From contig CAMGYJ010000007.1 of the NCBI GenBank assembly GCA_946122785.1, positions 2,248,909-2,312,908 on the forward strand: a DNA stretch of 64,000 nt. The letters are read 5' to 3'. The DNA is from Linum tenue. Lineage: Eukaryota; Streptophyta; Magnoliopsida; Malpighiales; Linaceae. This document shows, in pieces, positions 47,928-64,000 of the stretch (its first letter is position 1; each line of letters begins with the position of its first letter). The notes under the pieces were generated by a model. The model had not been told where the DNA came from, searched no databases, and worked only from the letters and a program-made list of their open reading frames with translations. The position numbers were made by a program, and so were the translations under genes.

Positions 47928-49712
47928 ATGGCGATCGCTCCTCCTCCTGATTCCCAATCCAACCACCAGCACCAGGTAATGAAGTCAAATCCATCCTCCG
48001 CCTGCCGCCGCCGTCTAGGGTTTCATTTTCGCCCCCTGATTTTCGCTCTCTCGATCCTCAATTCCTTAATCGCAGGCTGCTGCTGCTACTTCGTCGGAAG
48101 ATACGGCCGGCGGAGAGAACAACCAGACAAGGAGATGGACTCTCGCCGATTTCGACGTCGGGAAGCCCCTCGGCCGCGGCAAATTCGGCCATGTTTACGC
48201 CGCTCGTGAAAAAAGGGTAATCTAATTGATAATCATAGTAGTAATTTCCCGTCTCCTTTCTTCCCCCGATTTCGTTTCGTTTCCTGATTCTGAGTTGCTG
48301 GTGGCTGTTTGCTTTTCTTGATCGATCCCCCGCAGAGCAATCACGTCGTGGCCTTAAAAGTGCTGTTCAAGAACCAGCTCCAGCAATCGCAGGTGGAGCA
48401 TCAACTCCGCCGTGAAGTTGAGATCCAGAGCCACCTTCGTCACCCAAACATTCTCCGTCTCTATGGCTACTTCTATGACCAGGTTTCCTCCCCTGCTTCC
48501 TCCTCCCCGCCATTCTTACATCACATTTCCTGCTTTGCTTATTGTTAAGACTGTGTGTAGCTGATGTTTTTCTTTCTTCCCTGGGGTCATGGAAATTGCC
48601 TGCAGAAGCGAGTCTACTTGATACTAGAGTACGCAGCCAAGGGTGAACTCTACAAGGAGCTTCAGAGGTGCAAGTACTTCAGCGAGAGGCGTGCTGCAAC
48701 CGTGAGAAACTCTCTCTCTTCTCTTCTCTACAGCTCCATTTCATGGCATCATTTGCAATTCCCCTTCTTTGTCAAGTAGTTTTTATCTAAACCCACATCT
48801 GATCTGACATATACTCTAAAATGCTTGTGTCTATGTATATGAATTGCAGTATGTAGCGTCGTTGGCTCGAGCTCTGATATATTGCCATGGGAAGCATGTC
48901 ATCCACCGTGATATCAAACCAGAGAATCTCCTTATTGGTGCCCAGGTGCTCGGCCATTTCATACATTTTTATGCAACTTTTAGTGCTTTTAGTGTCGATT
49001 TCTTGGTTCTTGTGAACTTATGTGTTCCCAAATGCTTCTCCCTCTTCTCCTTTCATCAGGGTGAGCTCAAGATTGCCGATTTCGGATGGTCTGTGCATAC
49101 CTTCAACAGAAGGCGGACAATGTGTGGTACATTGGACTACCTCCCACCTGAAATGGGTATGTAAACAGATAGGACCCATAATTGCTAACCAGAAACATTT
49201 CACCGAGTCTGATCTGGTTTGCTTGTTCTGCAGTGGAAAGTGTTGAGCACGATGCTAGTGTCGACATCTGGAGCCTAGGCGTGTTGTGTTACGAGTTCCT
49301 CTATGGTGTTCCCCCTTTCGAGGCTATGGAACACTCTGACACATACCGAAGGTTAGCATAAGTTTCACTCTGACTTCCGAATTGTTGCATTTCTTGTGTG
49401 GTGTACTCCATTGAATCGGATCTGGGCAATAATGGCAGGATTGTGCAAGTGGATCTCAAGTTTCCTCCCAAGCCAATTATATCTGCTTCTGCAAAAGACC
49501 TTATTAGTCAGGTAAGCCACATCTCTTAAACCAGCTGAAGTTTCCATCTTGACTCAAGATTTGTCTTTCTCATCATCTGCTACTGTCTCTTATGGCTTAT
49601 GCACCTGCAGATGCTTGTCAAGGATTCATTTAAGCGGCTGCCATTACACAAGGTGCTTGAGCATCCATGGATCATTCAGAATGCCGATCCCTCTGGTGTT
49701 TACAAGGCTTGA
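47928..49712 (+). CDS. AUR1: Aurora kinase, plant alpha type (AUR1/AUR2)
   Basis: Nine exons join in phase: 47928-47975, 48076-48216, 48336-48482, 48606-48701, 48850-48945, 49060-49156, 49234-49351, 49439-49511 and 49611-49712, giving 305 residues. Kinase motifs are complete: P-loop GRGKFGHVY, Lys71 in VALKVLFKN, catalytic Asp165 in [11 protein letters not shown] Asp183, and an activation loop [15 protein letters not shown] whose Thr196 corresponds to the autophosphorylated T-loop threonine. The domain is nearly identical to Arabidopsis AUR1/AUR2; only the first 30 or so residues (Ala/Gln/Asn-rich) vary. Plant alpha Auroras phosphorylate histone H3 Ser10 and act at the spindle and cell plate to orient formative divisions. 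The symbol reflects the alpha clade; AUR1 and AUR2 cannot be told apart here. Confidence 0.96.
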
Positions 49713-50842
49713 TGTGTTTAGAATTAGATGGCTGCTGCTAAACCTACTCCCTTCATCAATGTATGAGCTTCAAGACTCCAGCATAATCTCTTTGCAGTCA
49801 CATTAGAAGAGCCTCAATACACCAGCATTCTTTGTACTACTTATAGACTCGGGAGGAAGAATGACCATATCCCCTTCTTTCGCCATGTTATCGAATATCG
49901 ATGAGGGGATGAAGTGTTATAATTTACTATGTAATTCATTCATTTGGGCTATATCTATAGCAAAAGAAATCCATCTTCTGTAATCATTCTTGCCTACCAG
50001 TTACCAGTGTGTTTCTGAGATTAGTTTTGCCTTTCGCTCATTTAAAGGGAACTACTTCTCGACAATTTCTCAAGCCTTCGTCTAATCAATCCAACGAAAG
50101 AACGCACGTTAATCCACGTATGATAAACATTTGCATACAGACAACTTGCTTTCGAATATGCCAGTCTCCCAGTTAGTCGACAGATGTTGTCGATGTTACA
50201 TCTACCATGTACCTTGTTCCAGGCTTCTCTCCATCATCATAGGGCATTTTATAGGAAGAGGCGAGCTGCTCGCTGCGATAGGCCTCACAAAAAGCTAGGC
50301 TGGTTCGTTGAGGATAAAAGGCTGCTCAGCAGAGAACCATTTTTATGTAAATTGTGCTAATATTCTTTCAGTTTTGGAGACTTCTATAATGTCATGTTAA
50401 AATTCATCAACTAATCGAAGAGCTCACAAATTCACAATATAGTGGCAAAACACCTGCCAATTTGCTACTTTTCGCACGTCCCTGGGCAACTAGTAATACA
50501 GTTCCTTCATATCTATCGAAAAGAAGAAGAAAAAAAAGTGTTCAGTTGGTTAAAGGGAAACAAAAACGACCACCCAATCAAATAAACTAACCATTTGTAA
50601 TCCAATGAGTAGACACCCAACCTAGGATACCAGCTCAAAAATGGCGCCTTTTATCAAAAGAACACAGAAAATAGCTTTTCTTTTTTGCTGGTTTTACTCT
50701 AAAGGCTCTCTAGTCTTCATTAAAGAATGATAAGAAGAAGAATCGCCAAGCATCCACGACCACGAGCTCGGTCACCTCCAGTGTGTTGTGCAGATGCTTG
50801 CTGAGTGAGCTCTCGAAAGATCAATGGCTATGCTCGAGTGGT
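49713..50842. other. region between convergent Aurora and YbeY-HAD genes
   Basis: Likely 3' UTRs of both genes and about 600 bases of AT-rich spacer. No open frame or repeat of note. Confidence 0.55.
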
Positions 50843-53800
50843 TCAAAATGCATACCGATAGATGGCATCAGCTACCCCATCTTCGTCGTTGCTGGCACCA
50901 ATTACGTTGGCGACAGCTTTCGTCTTCTCGGCGCCATTGCTGAGAGCAATGCCAAGAGAAGCCAATTGCAGCATCTCGATATCGTTCTCCCCGTCGCCAA
51001 GGGCCATTATCTGAGAAGAAAGGATTGATAAATGAGTGATTAGAAACAGTAGAGCTAGAAGATCTGGCTTAGGAAGTTGAAGCATTTACTGGCTACTGGC
51101 AAGTAGCAACCAACCCACTAAGAAATAAGAATCCATCTGACAAAAGTCCATTGGGGTGGTGCCTTCTGCCTTGGATCGATGGTTCTTAGCTTCAGAACAA
51201 CTATCTAGTGCCTCAATATTCTGACTCTTACATTGCAGCACCTAGACTTTCAGGAATTTCACCAACTAATCCAGAAAGAAAATCCAAATTCCAGTCTGCT
51301 AATTCAGTGGAGAAAATGGAACACTGCATTATGTGACCATATTTTCGATAATAAACAAACCAATCCACCTCTGTCATTTCACAACATAGCATCCAAACAT
51401 TTAACCTGATCAGAAAGCCCTTGCACCGAGAAATGAGTAAAACTCCCTCCAAACCACATCAAAATTTCAAGAAATTTACGAATCCATTCTAACCCCAACC
51501 TAGAACAATAACCCAACCCATGTCACTTCCCACTTCTACTTCATTTATCTTATGGCAGAAGAATAATAAACAAGCGCAGACCAAAGATTGAATCAGCTCT
51601 TACCTCCTCGGCTTTCACACCCAAATGATCAAGAAGAATTTGCACCCCACTCCCTTTCGATGTTCCCACAGGCACGATCTCAAGCATATGTGGGATGGCT
51701 TGGACTACACTGGCGCGACCTCCTGCTGCTTCTGACCAGTACGGCCTCAGCTCAGTAGCTACTCTATCAGCCGTGTCTATGAATAAAAGTTTCTAAAATA
51801 TCCAATAAGTCAGAATCCTTATCAGCAAATAAAAGAAAGCAAAGCAAAGCATTTTGACACTGAAGAAAAACAATGGCGGATCTCAGCTGGCAATAAATCT
51901 GCAGGAATAATTGATAGTAACTAGTAATTAAATCAAATGGAAAGTGAGACATTGCAAGATAATCCAAAATTTGGGCTTTACTTGCCCAGTCAACAGGGGC
52001 AAATGATGTGCTCAAGGCCACCGACAACTACGATATTTTTAACCAAACAAATTAATAGTGAATTCAATGATAATTTTCTGAGCTAGTGTCCTTTGTTGCT
52101 CTTTAAGCAGATAACAACTCAGCGCTCTGTGTGTCCCAAATGGTGATAGATAGAAGAATATTCACGTACTTGTATGTCAGCTGCAGCTACGAGATCCTCA
52201 ACTGAAGGCATGACTTCTGCCTGTTAAAATCGCCTTGCATCATTACTCACGGGAATAGCTTCAGAGAATAACAAAGGAACAACTATACTTTTTCATTAAG
52301 CAGAGCAAGGACATGAAAAGGGTACCTTTGGCTCATGGTAAACTGTATGCAGCGATTCAACAAGGGGGTGATCAAACAGCGTTAGGCAACGATCATTGCT
52401 GAATGCAATTAGGGGAACCTTATGCTCCAAAGAATACCGGCACACCTGCAATCAAGAAATGATTTCTGTCTCTACAACATAATAACTTCAGGATTTGCCA
52501 ACATTCTTATGGTACACAAGGCTTATCAAGCAATCCAGCTGAGTAGCCTTCTATAGGATGAAAACAGATTATAGCTTCGCTTGTATTTGTGAAAATCCAT
52601 GCAAATGATTCTTTGTCAATGAACAAGGATCTAACTCAGACAGATATTAGCATCATAATGTTACCTCTCTGCAGACACTTGGATCTAAATTTCTTCTGAA
52701 GATCTCTCGCCCCTGCCTACCGTACACAAGCAACCCCTGAGATAATAGAAACTCCGAAACATGAGCAGCTGAACACTGTTACACTGTTTAATTTAAGAAA
52801 AGTAAAAATAACTAGAAGTAATACACTAGATAAAGATAATGCATATTAAATTTAAGCTTGGTAAAAACCAAAAAAAATCAAATTGTGCGCAGAAAGGAAG
52901 AAAACTAGAATAGGTTGTGCATGTTTGCTCGGAAGGAAAAATTATTACTCTAGAGGATATAGAGTTCTTATTTCTTAACATCCAGTCCGAAAAGCCAGCG
53001 GAAATGTGACCCAAAAACTCAAAATTTTGTGGTAGAGAATTATAAGGAGAGAAGTAAGAAACCTGAAGGAAAACACCAGGGGATAACTCTGAAACAATAC
53101 CATCTTTATCAGCTAAGCCAGCAGTCTTTAAGATATTTATTGCAGAAGGGCGAGCCTGTTCCATAAGTTCTTGGCCAGTTAACAAAAACTTCCACCTCAA
53201 TTCAGCTGCCACCAGACCAAAAAGGCAAATACCGATGGAACAAAGTGCACAATAATTAATTTCAAGCAGATTATGTCTCTTACCTTTCCAGTTGCTATCA
53301 CTACCTTCACTCCTCTTGACATAGCTTCTTTCAATGCATTTGCATTTGTGGTTGAAAGTTGACTTTTGCTGTTAAGCAATGTCCCTAGCATTCAGGATAC
53401 AAACCAAATTAGAAGGATAAATATGAAAGAAAGAACCTCAAAGTAATCATATTGAAGAGATGATCTCACCATCCATGTCACAGAAGATGTACTTGAATTT
53501 TGGTTTATAGAAGCGGAGACTCCCTTCTTTCTTCCTGTCTTTATAGCACCAGTTCTAAGACTCGGAAGCATATAATTTTGATAAGATTTTGGATTGATAT
53601 ATAGCAGAAGAATTTTAAAAAATTACCATCCGAAATTTCTGAATCAGAATTAGCTTGATCGTAGGACTCATATGCACTTTGAATTAGTCCTTTTCCCGCC
53701 CATCCAAGACTCTTTAGAAGAACTTCCTCCTCTTTCTCCATCTCGGTTTCAGCTTCTTCACTAATCTCGTGATCAAATCCTAGCAAATGCAACAACCCAT

Positions 53801-54965
53801 GGACCTGTAAATGGTGCAGAAGGACAAGGCAACAGAAAAATCTACCAGTTAGGCATGGAAATGAGGATGAAACCACCGTAAAACATGTAACGCCTTCTCA
53901 ACTGCACCGGACTATTAAAAACTGATGATTAAACCAACCATGAGAATACGGATTTCATCAAGAAGTGTATGACCTCTTTCTTCAGCTTGCCTTGCAGCCG
54001 TCTCCACAGAAATTACAATGTCACCCAACATAAGCTGCAAACAAAAAGAAAACGAACTATCAACCCTGGCTTGCTCTCTCCCAAGAAAGAAGACTCCTTT
54101 AACAAATGGTAATAACCTACTATACTTACAATCGGGAGATTAAGCTGAGCAACATGCTGCGACATGGAGAGAACGTCAGTAGCACTGTCTTCATCCCTCC
54201 ATTCTTTGTTGAGCTTACGGATGAATCTGTCATTGCAAAGCATGACAGACAACTCGATGCTCTCGTAGCCACCAACATCTGTGATGGCAGTATCTCGAGT
54301 TTTGCAGGGCGAGTCTTTCAGGCCATCCAGTGCCAACTTCAACGCCATGGGCGCGTTCAGGCGGAGCAACTCTGCTATACTCTGCAACATTGGAATCGAG
54401 ACTTCAATACAAAAACAACAAAAACTTCAAACCATACATAAACATCCACGGAAGGGAATGGTATAACACACTCTCTTAAAACCCGTCCAACAACTCGAGT
54501 TATTGCGATTAAACTTAGGTCTTCACATGATAATAATAACAGTGCCCCTAGTTTCCAGTCCTAGTATCTCCAACAATCAATCACTGGCACTCGGACTTGC
54601 TAGTTCATAACAAACAACTAATAAGGGAGAGTGAGCGAAATGGTTACCAGGATTTCAGAATCATTATCGGGGAGGTCATCCTCGATGCAAATGCTAACGC
54701 TGAGCTCCAGCTCCTTCTGCTTGCTCTTGGCGGTGGCGCGTCTCCTCACTTTCCGATACCCTCTCTGCCCGCCGGCCGCCCAAACCCCGGTTTCAATCGG
54801 CTTGACGAATCCGGCGTGGAAGCATCTGGTCGTGAAGCGTAACGAGGGGGAAGCGAAGGAGTTGGACGGAGTGAAGAACTGAACGTTGGAAGGCGAGGCG
54901 GCGGCGGCGAGGGCAACAATGGGAAAAGCGCCGGTGGCGGCGCGAGAAGAAATGTTACGCGCCAT
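50843..54965 (-). CDS. YBEY: chloroplast YbeY endoribonuclease fused to a HAD (Cof-type) phosphatase domain
   Basis: Twelve exons join in phase to 568 residues: 54965-54648, 54381-54130, 54034-53939, 53804-53627, 53538-53470, 53384-53284, 53155-53063, 52736-52665, 52445-52326, 52220-52170, 51792-51604 and 51010-50843. An Ala/Ser/Arg-rich N-terminus (MARNISSRAATGAFP) looks like a chloroplast transit peptide. Residues about 100-245 are YbeY, with the metal-binding H-x3-H-x5-H motif HGLLHLLGFDH (His224, His228, His234). From about residue 290 a HAD domain follows, with the nucleophile motif FCDMDGTLLNS (Asp302, Asp304) and the motif IV block ALGDGENDIEML. The arrangement equals Arabidopsis At2g25870, whose YbeY part is needed for chloroplast rRNA 3'-end maturation; the HAD substrate is unknown. 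An in-frame ATG at 55017-55019 could add 18 residues. The intron before the HAD part is only 88 bases. Confidence 0.94.
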
Positions 54966-55724
54966 TGAAGAAGGTAAAGGGAGAGAGAACCGAAGGAGAG
55001 GAGAGACTCGAGGGAACATATGGTTTAATTGCAGGTGGCCACTAATGGTTGTTGGCCGGCCGTTGCTGTTTGGTAGCTCCGCCGTAGATTTGGAGGAGAA
55101 CGGAAAGTGACGCTTATGAAGCTCTCTCTCTACCTGGTTCCCGGAGATGGTTTTGGTTCGGTTATAGATGTTGTGGGTACGGTTGGACCGGTCACACCGT
55201 TGGTTTGATTTTAGATCAATTAAATGGGTTTTGAAAAAATAGTAAAATTATGAGGAGTGGAACTGTAATTTCCCAGTAACGGCGTTTCGGAAGGGGGAAA
55301 AAAAATCGTTTCCTTTTCTTCTGCCTTCTTCTCTTCTCTTCTTCTTCGTTCTCTCTCTCTAAATCTCTCTCCTTTTGACTCTTTTCTCCTTCCCCCCCGC
55401 TTCTCGACCTTTCCTCTACGCTCGCTCCATTCAATTCCCTTCTCTTCCTCTCGTGCTTCGCTCGCTCTCTCTCTCTCTCACTGTCCCTTCGATACCGCCG
55501 CCGGTATTGCTTTTCTGGATCCACCCGGCTCTGTTACAGAGCTGGTCACGATCTAGGGTTGCGATCTGTTTGTTTTACCTCCCTCTTTCTTCTGATGCCC
55601 TAATTCTCATCTCCGTCGGGGGCTTCCTAGATTTAAGCGGCTCTTCCTCTTTTAAGCTGCTTTTGAAAATTCGGGTCCCCTTGCTTCCTCGTTCGACCAG
55701 CGCCGGTGAATTTAAAAAAAAAAA
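54966..55724. promoter_or_regulatory. bidirectional promoter between YbeY-HAD and poly(A) polymerase
   Basis: Start codons point apart with 759 bases between them. The right part (about 55310-55510) is a long pyrimidine-rich leader, then CTAGGGTT at 55553-55560, all upstream of the poly(A) polymerase ATG. No gene is supported inside. Confidence 0.6.
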
Positions 55725-60756
<5,032 letters not shown>

Positions 60757-62105
60757 GGTACAAGGGGATGAGCAGCTTGAAGATCATGGTAAGTGCAGCA
60801 TTGATTTGGTGGCCTCTTGCCTCTTGTTTTCTCCAGGTGTGAGTGCATTCGCGCTTAGTGGGGGTAAACACAGTGGAGCTGAAGAATCTTGAAGGCAAGC
60901 TGCATGGCACGGTCGTTTGGATGCTGCATCTAAATCAAAGTGCGAGTTCGGCTGTTTGGAGGTCTGGCGCCCACGAAAAGTCCACCATGCTTGCGAGATT
61001 CCCATCTTGGATGATGACAAGACAATTTTGTTTTGTTGGTCTGCTTGAATTTTACTCTATCGGTTTCCTTTCAGTTGTATGTTTCAAGTGAGTGGGATCC
61101 AAACCTTCCCAATCAAATTCTGTTGAGTCGGTTCAAGTGTACATTAAGATGGTATCAGTGAGTTGAATTTGCATGGGAACCACTGGTTGCTGCATACACC
61201 AGCTAGCTTACCCACCTTGAAGAAATTCTGACTTGTGCCTTTGAAGAACGAGTTGTTGAAAATTCCGGGCCAAACTCAATGATGTATATGATGTTTCTGT
61301 GTGTAATGGGGAGGGTTTATCATCACAACCAGATCATGTATGCAAGCTTTCTGTTTTTCTCGTTTGTGCAAAACCTGGTTCTCTATTTACATGGGATGTT
61401 ATTCTGAATCTGAAGTACTAACACAAGTAGAGAAATCGGAGCAGACGTTCATATGCCTAGCTAGTTAAGGTGTCACTTTGCCTCTGTAAGTAGCAAGATA
61501 AGCAACCTCAGTCCCTAGCAGAGGGGCGAGGTCGCAATCGCGTCCATGCTTGTTATAGGACAGTCTAATCAAAACCTGCACGACTTACTTCATCGAGGGT
61601 ATTGTTGATGGCATTGTGCTCGTGCATAACAACCCCAACTTGAACACTATCATCATTTCCTATACATTGCTCTCTTCCATCAAGGCAAACTTCCAACTGG
61701 TTTGCCTTCCCCAATTTGTTGCCAAGTTTGCTTGCTTTACAGTCACGAGTTCCAGTAGCACCACTCCAAAACTGTACACGTCGATCTTCTCATTCAATCT
61801 CGTCGTGTAAGCTTTTAGCAGCAACTACGAGCTTCCCTGGAGCGAAGTAGCTAAACAGAGTGCAGATGCAACTGCGACAAGAGGACGGAGACGAGATCAA
61901 TATACTGCCAAAATGCACTTGCAGAATGACAGAGAACATTCAATATATAAGAAACTGGGTAAGCCGTTGAGGAGGCCATTGAGTTCCTGTTACAAATGGA
62001 AAACTGCTGCACCCACAAAACAAAAAAGGCGCCTAAACTACGATGAGAAGAAACTGCTACACATCATACCGAAACAAAGGATCCCAAACGATCACCTAAA
62101 CATTA
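60757..62105. other. region between convergent poly(A) polymerase and SEN2 genes
   Basis: Probably 3' UTRs: the poly(A) polymerase 3' UTR to about 61100-61400 and the SEN2 3' UTR from about 62105 leftwards. Short open frames here have no recognisable domain. Confidence 0.5.
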
Positions 62106-62864
62106 TCATTTGGATCCATTTGCAGCAGCAGCAGCAGCAGCAGCCATTTGATCCTCACGGTTCTGTTCAGCACTCCATCTTCTGATCGACCGTTCTTCGA
62201 CAGAGTATCCATCTAAAGCCGTCGGAGAGACAACACCATGACCATTTTTGTTGACAGTAAGTACCAACAATGTCTTCGCCACACTTCCACACAGTCTAAT
62301 TGTGCAGTAGAGATCAGACCATACCATCAATCTCCCCTCCAGGCCATCATCACCACCACTTTCCCCTTCTGATAAAACAAGCACTGCATACTCTGAATGC
62401 ACTAGAGACGGGTGGTGACGATAAGCCACGAAATCGACACCGTACTGCGACCCAGGCCTCACCACCCAGTTCTTAGTTCGAAGATGCGAGTAAGCTTTGT
62501 AATACTGTGGGAAATTCGAAACCTTGGATTTCATGTACCGCCATAGCTCTGCAGTGGTGAAATTCGTACCTTGGTGGTGGGTGATTTTGAGGCATTGGAG
62601 ATGGTGGGAGAGATAGAATGCTTCCTCGAGACTCAGCTGAAACCATTGATTCTCCTTATCGGCGGTGATGATGGGCCGACCGAAGCAGGCGCGGGTGAGA
62701 AGCTCGCCGTGCTGTGGTTCTACGGGCAGGAGCACGCTGCTTCCCGAGAGTGAAGCGTGAGCGTCGGATTGAAGGAGGGAAGACTGGAGGTCGGAGACAA
62801 TTTTCGACATGGGATCTGCCAGAGCTTTGGCCTCCGCGGTTTTGCCTTTCCATCTCGGCGACAT
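62106..62864 (-). CDS. SEN2: tRNA-splicing endonuclease catalytic subunit SEN2
   Basis: A single exon of 252 residues starting MSPRWKGKTAEAKALADPMS, as in plant SEN1/SEN2 proteins. The catalytic domain reads YKAYSHLRTKNW, then GSQYGVDFVAYRHHP and LVHSEYAVLV, then GSVAKTLLVL. Tyr148, His156 and Lys197 are the likely triad; the 8-residue Tyr-His spacing equals yeast Sen2. In plants this subunit cuts intron-containing tRNA precursors (tRNA-Tyr and tRNA-Met). The C-terminus (EERSIRRWSAEQNREDQ) is followed by a run of eight alanines encoded by a trinucleotide repeat at about 62123-62141, absent from the homologues I remember. The gene is intronless and converges on poly(A) polymerase. Confidence 0.94.
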   Translation of the reverse strand: MSPRWKGKTAEAKALADPMSKIVSDLQSSLLQSDAHASLSGSSVLLPVEPQHGELLTRACFGRPIITADKENQWFQLSLEEAFYLSHHLQCLKITHHQGTNFTTAELWRYMKSKVSNFPQYYKAYSHLRTKNWVVRPGSQYGVDFVAYRHHPSLVHSEYAVLVLSEGESGGDDGLEGRLMVWSDLYCTIRLCGSVAKTLLVLTVNKNGHGVVSPTALDGYSVEERSIRRWSAEQNREDQMAAAAAAAANGSK

Positions 62865-63790
62865 TGAATTGGGATTGGAAGATCACCAAGTTCTGGTGGC
62901 GAGCAGCAGGGAGCGCGGCGGAATACGAATTTGGATTTGCAGCAGCTCTGCTCTACAGCGAGGAAAGGGGTGACCAGTTTTTTTTTTTTTTTTTTAATAT
63001 AACAGACCATCCGGGCAGACCAAAATCGGTCGGTTATGGCGGGTCGTTGGTTCGACCACAAATACCGACCGACATGGAAAATTGGAGGCTATGATCAAAG
63101 TTCAACTTCAAGCCATTCTGCATCCGGCTCTATTTTTCGATTTTTCTCAATCCAGCCAGCTGCTCCGGTACGGTTTCGTAAACCATGATCGAGTTGCGAG
63201 TTAAGTTGAGTGCAATATGTCTCAAACTAGTGGGAGATGAAGAAGCTTTTTTGTTGTGTGAGGGTTTAACTCTTCTCGCTTTTACGGTTCCTTGTTTATT
63301 TTGTCATAGTAGTTTAGTTGAGTGCAGTACAAGTACACGATCTTCGGATTGCGGGTCGTGAACTTTACCGCCATCGGATGAATGTGATTATAGTTTTCTA
63401 AATAAAATGCCACTTCGTCTATTCAACGATCGTAAAGTGCTCAACATGTGGTCCGATGATCACGGACTTTGCTGAATATATTGACATTATCTTGCTAAAC
63501 AAGTAATCATATTGCAGTTCCCTACTAGCTAAAGCCATACAAGCCCATCACGAAGATTCAAACTTCCACACTGTACACTTCCTATCACAGGCACAGTTAC
63601 CGCGCTTCCACTTCGCTGTAAACATCTGCGATCAGGCAACAAGTTCGGCGACATGTATGGTTCATGGAAAGAGAAGAGCAAGTAATGGAATAGCTGTGGG
63701 AGTAGACTTGTGAACGGCTGAATAGAATGAGATGATTGATAAGCAATGATAGCAATATCACTTTGCCACAGATGATCTACTTACAAATAG
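62865..63790. other. intergenic region upstream of SEN2
   Basis: Contains the SEN2 promoter with a T17-18 tract at 62978-62994 and AT-rich spacer. A CGGTCGGT...ACCGACCG near-palindrome spans 63027-63074. No gene supported. Confidence 0.5.
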
Positions 63791-63975
63791 GATTGATACT
63801 GTAAATGTAGGAAAAAGGAGCGTGCGAGTATCTACGAACTAACAATCGATTCATCGAGCACCAACCCAGCTAGTCGTCTATATGATTGATACTGTAAATG
63901 TAGGGGTAAAGAAGACACTTGTATCTACTAACTAACAATCCATCATCAAGAACTATTCAGCTAGTCATCTCCAGA
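63791..63975. repeat. tandem duplication, two copies of about 93 bp
   Basis: GATTGATACTGTAAATGTAG begins copies at 63791 and 63884. The copies also share GTATCTAC.AACTAACAATC and CAGCTAGTC.TC. They are roughly three quarters identical, so the duplication is not recent. Confidence 0.85.
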
Positions 63976-64000
63976 ATGGAGTTGTCAAATTCTGTCACTC

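Overview
This is nuclear DNA from a eudicot plant. Intron-rich genes with plant-only families (GATA subfamily A, MUT9-like kinase, SAWADEE homeodomain protein, YbeY-HAD fusion, plant-type Aurora), AT-rich introns, CT/GA microsatellites and small MITE-type elements all point that way. There are no bacterial operons, phage, CRISPR arrays or recognisable tRNA/rRNA genes. I cannot name the genus from sequence alone. Gene models below were built by joining open segments at GT-AG (twice GC-AG) splice sites so that phase is kept, and by comparing the joined products with remembered plant protein families. No transcript evidence was available.

Layout, left to right: 1-4.3 kb intergenic; 4.3-7.9 kb (+) DUF810/MUN-domain protein; 8.5-12.8 kb (-) nucleoporin NUP85; 15.0-16.6 kb (+) small organelle-targeted NFD6-like protein; 20.5-21.9 kb (-) GATA factor; a MITE at 23.4 kb; 25.6-28.0 kb (+) monoacylglycerol-lipase-like hydrolase; 28.4-28.9 kb (-) intronless Bet v 1-fold/LFS-like protein; a MITE at 29.2 kb; 30.4-33.9 kb (-) MUT9-like/PPK casein-kinase-1-type kinase; a MITE at 34.7 kb; 35.1-39.4 kb (-) SHH1/DTF1-like RdDM factor; 40.2-44.3 kb (-) plant cereblon; 45.1-46.5 kb (+) small membrane protein; 47.9-49.7 kb (+) Aurora kinase; 50.8-55.0 kb (-) chloroplast YbeY-HAD fusion; 55.7-60.8 kb (+) nuclear poly(A) polymerase; 62.1-62.9 kb (-) tRNA-splicing endonuclease SEN2; then a short tandem duplication near the right end.

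The genes are independent housekeeping and regulatory genes, not a pathway cluster. Common themes are chromatin and the cell cycle (Aurora, MUT9-like kinase, SHH1), RNA maturation (YbeY, poly(A) polymerase, SEN2) and nuclear transport (NUP85). The most informative large-scale signal is synteny: from memory, the gene set interleaves homologues of two Arabidopsis blocks, roughly At2g25740-At2g25880 and At4g32830-At4g32910. That suggests the window keeps the pre-duplication gene content that Arabidopsis has split between two paralogous segments. I found no convincing new biological system. The best leads are the plant cereblon drug-pocket substitution, two GC-AG introns, splice signals built from microsatellites, and a retained-intron form of the YbeY-HAD gene.
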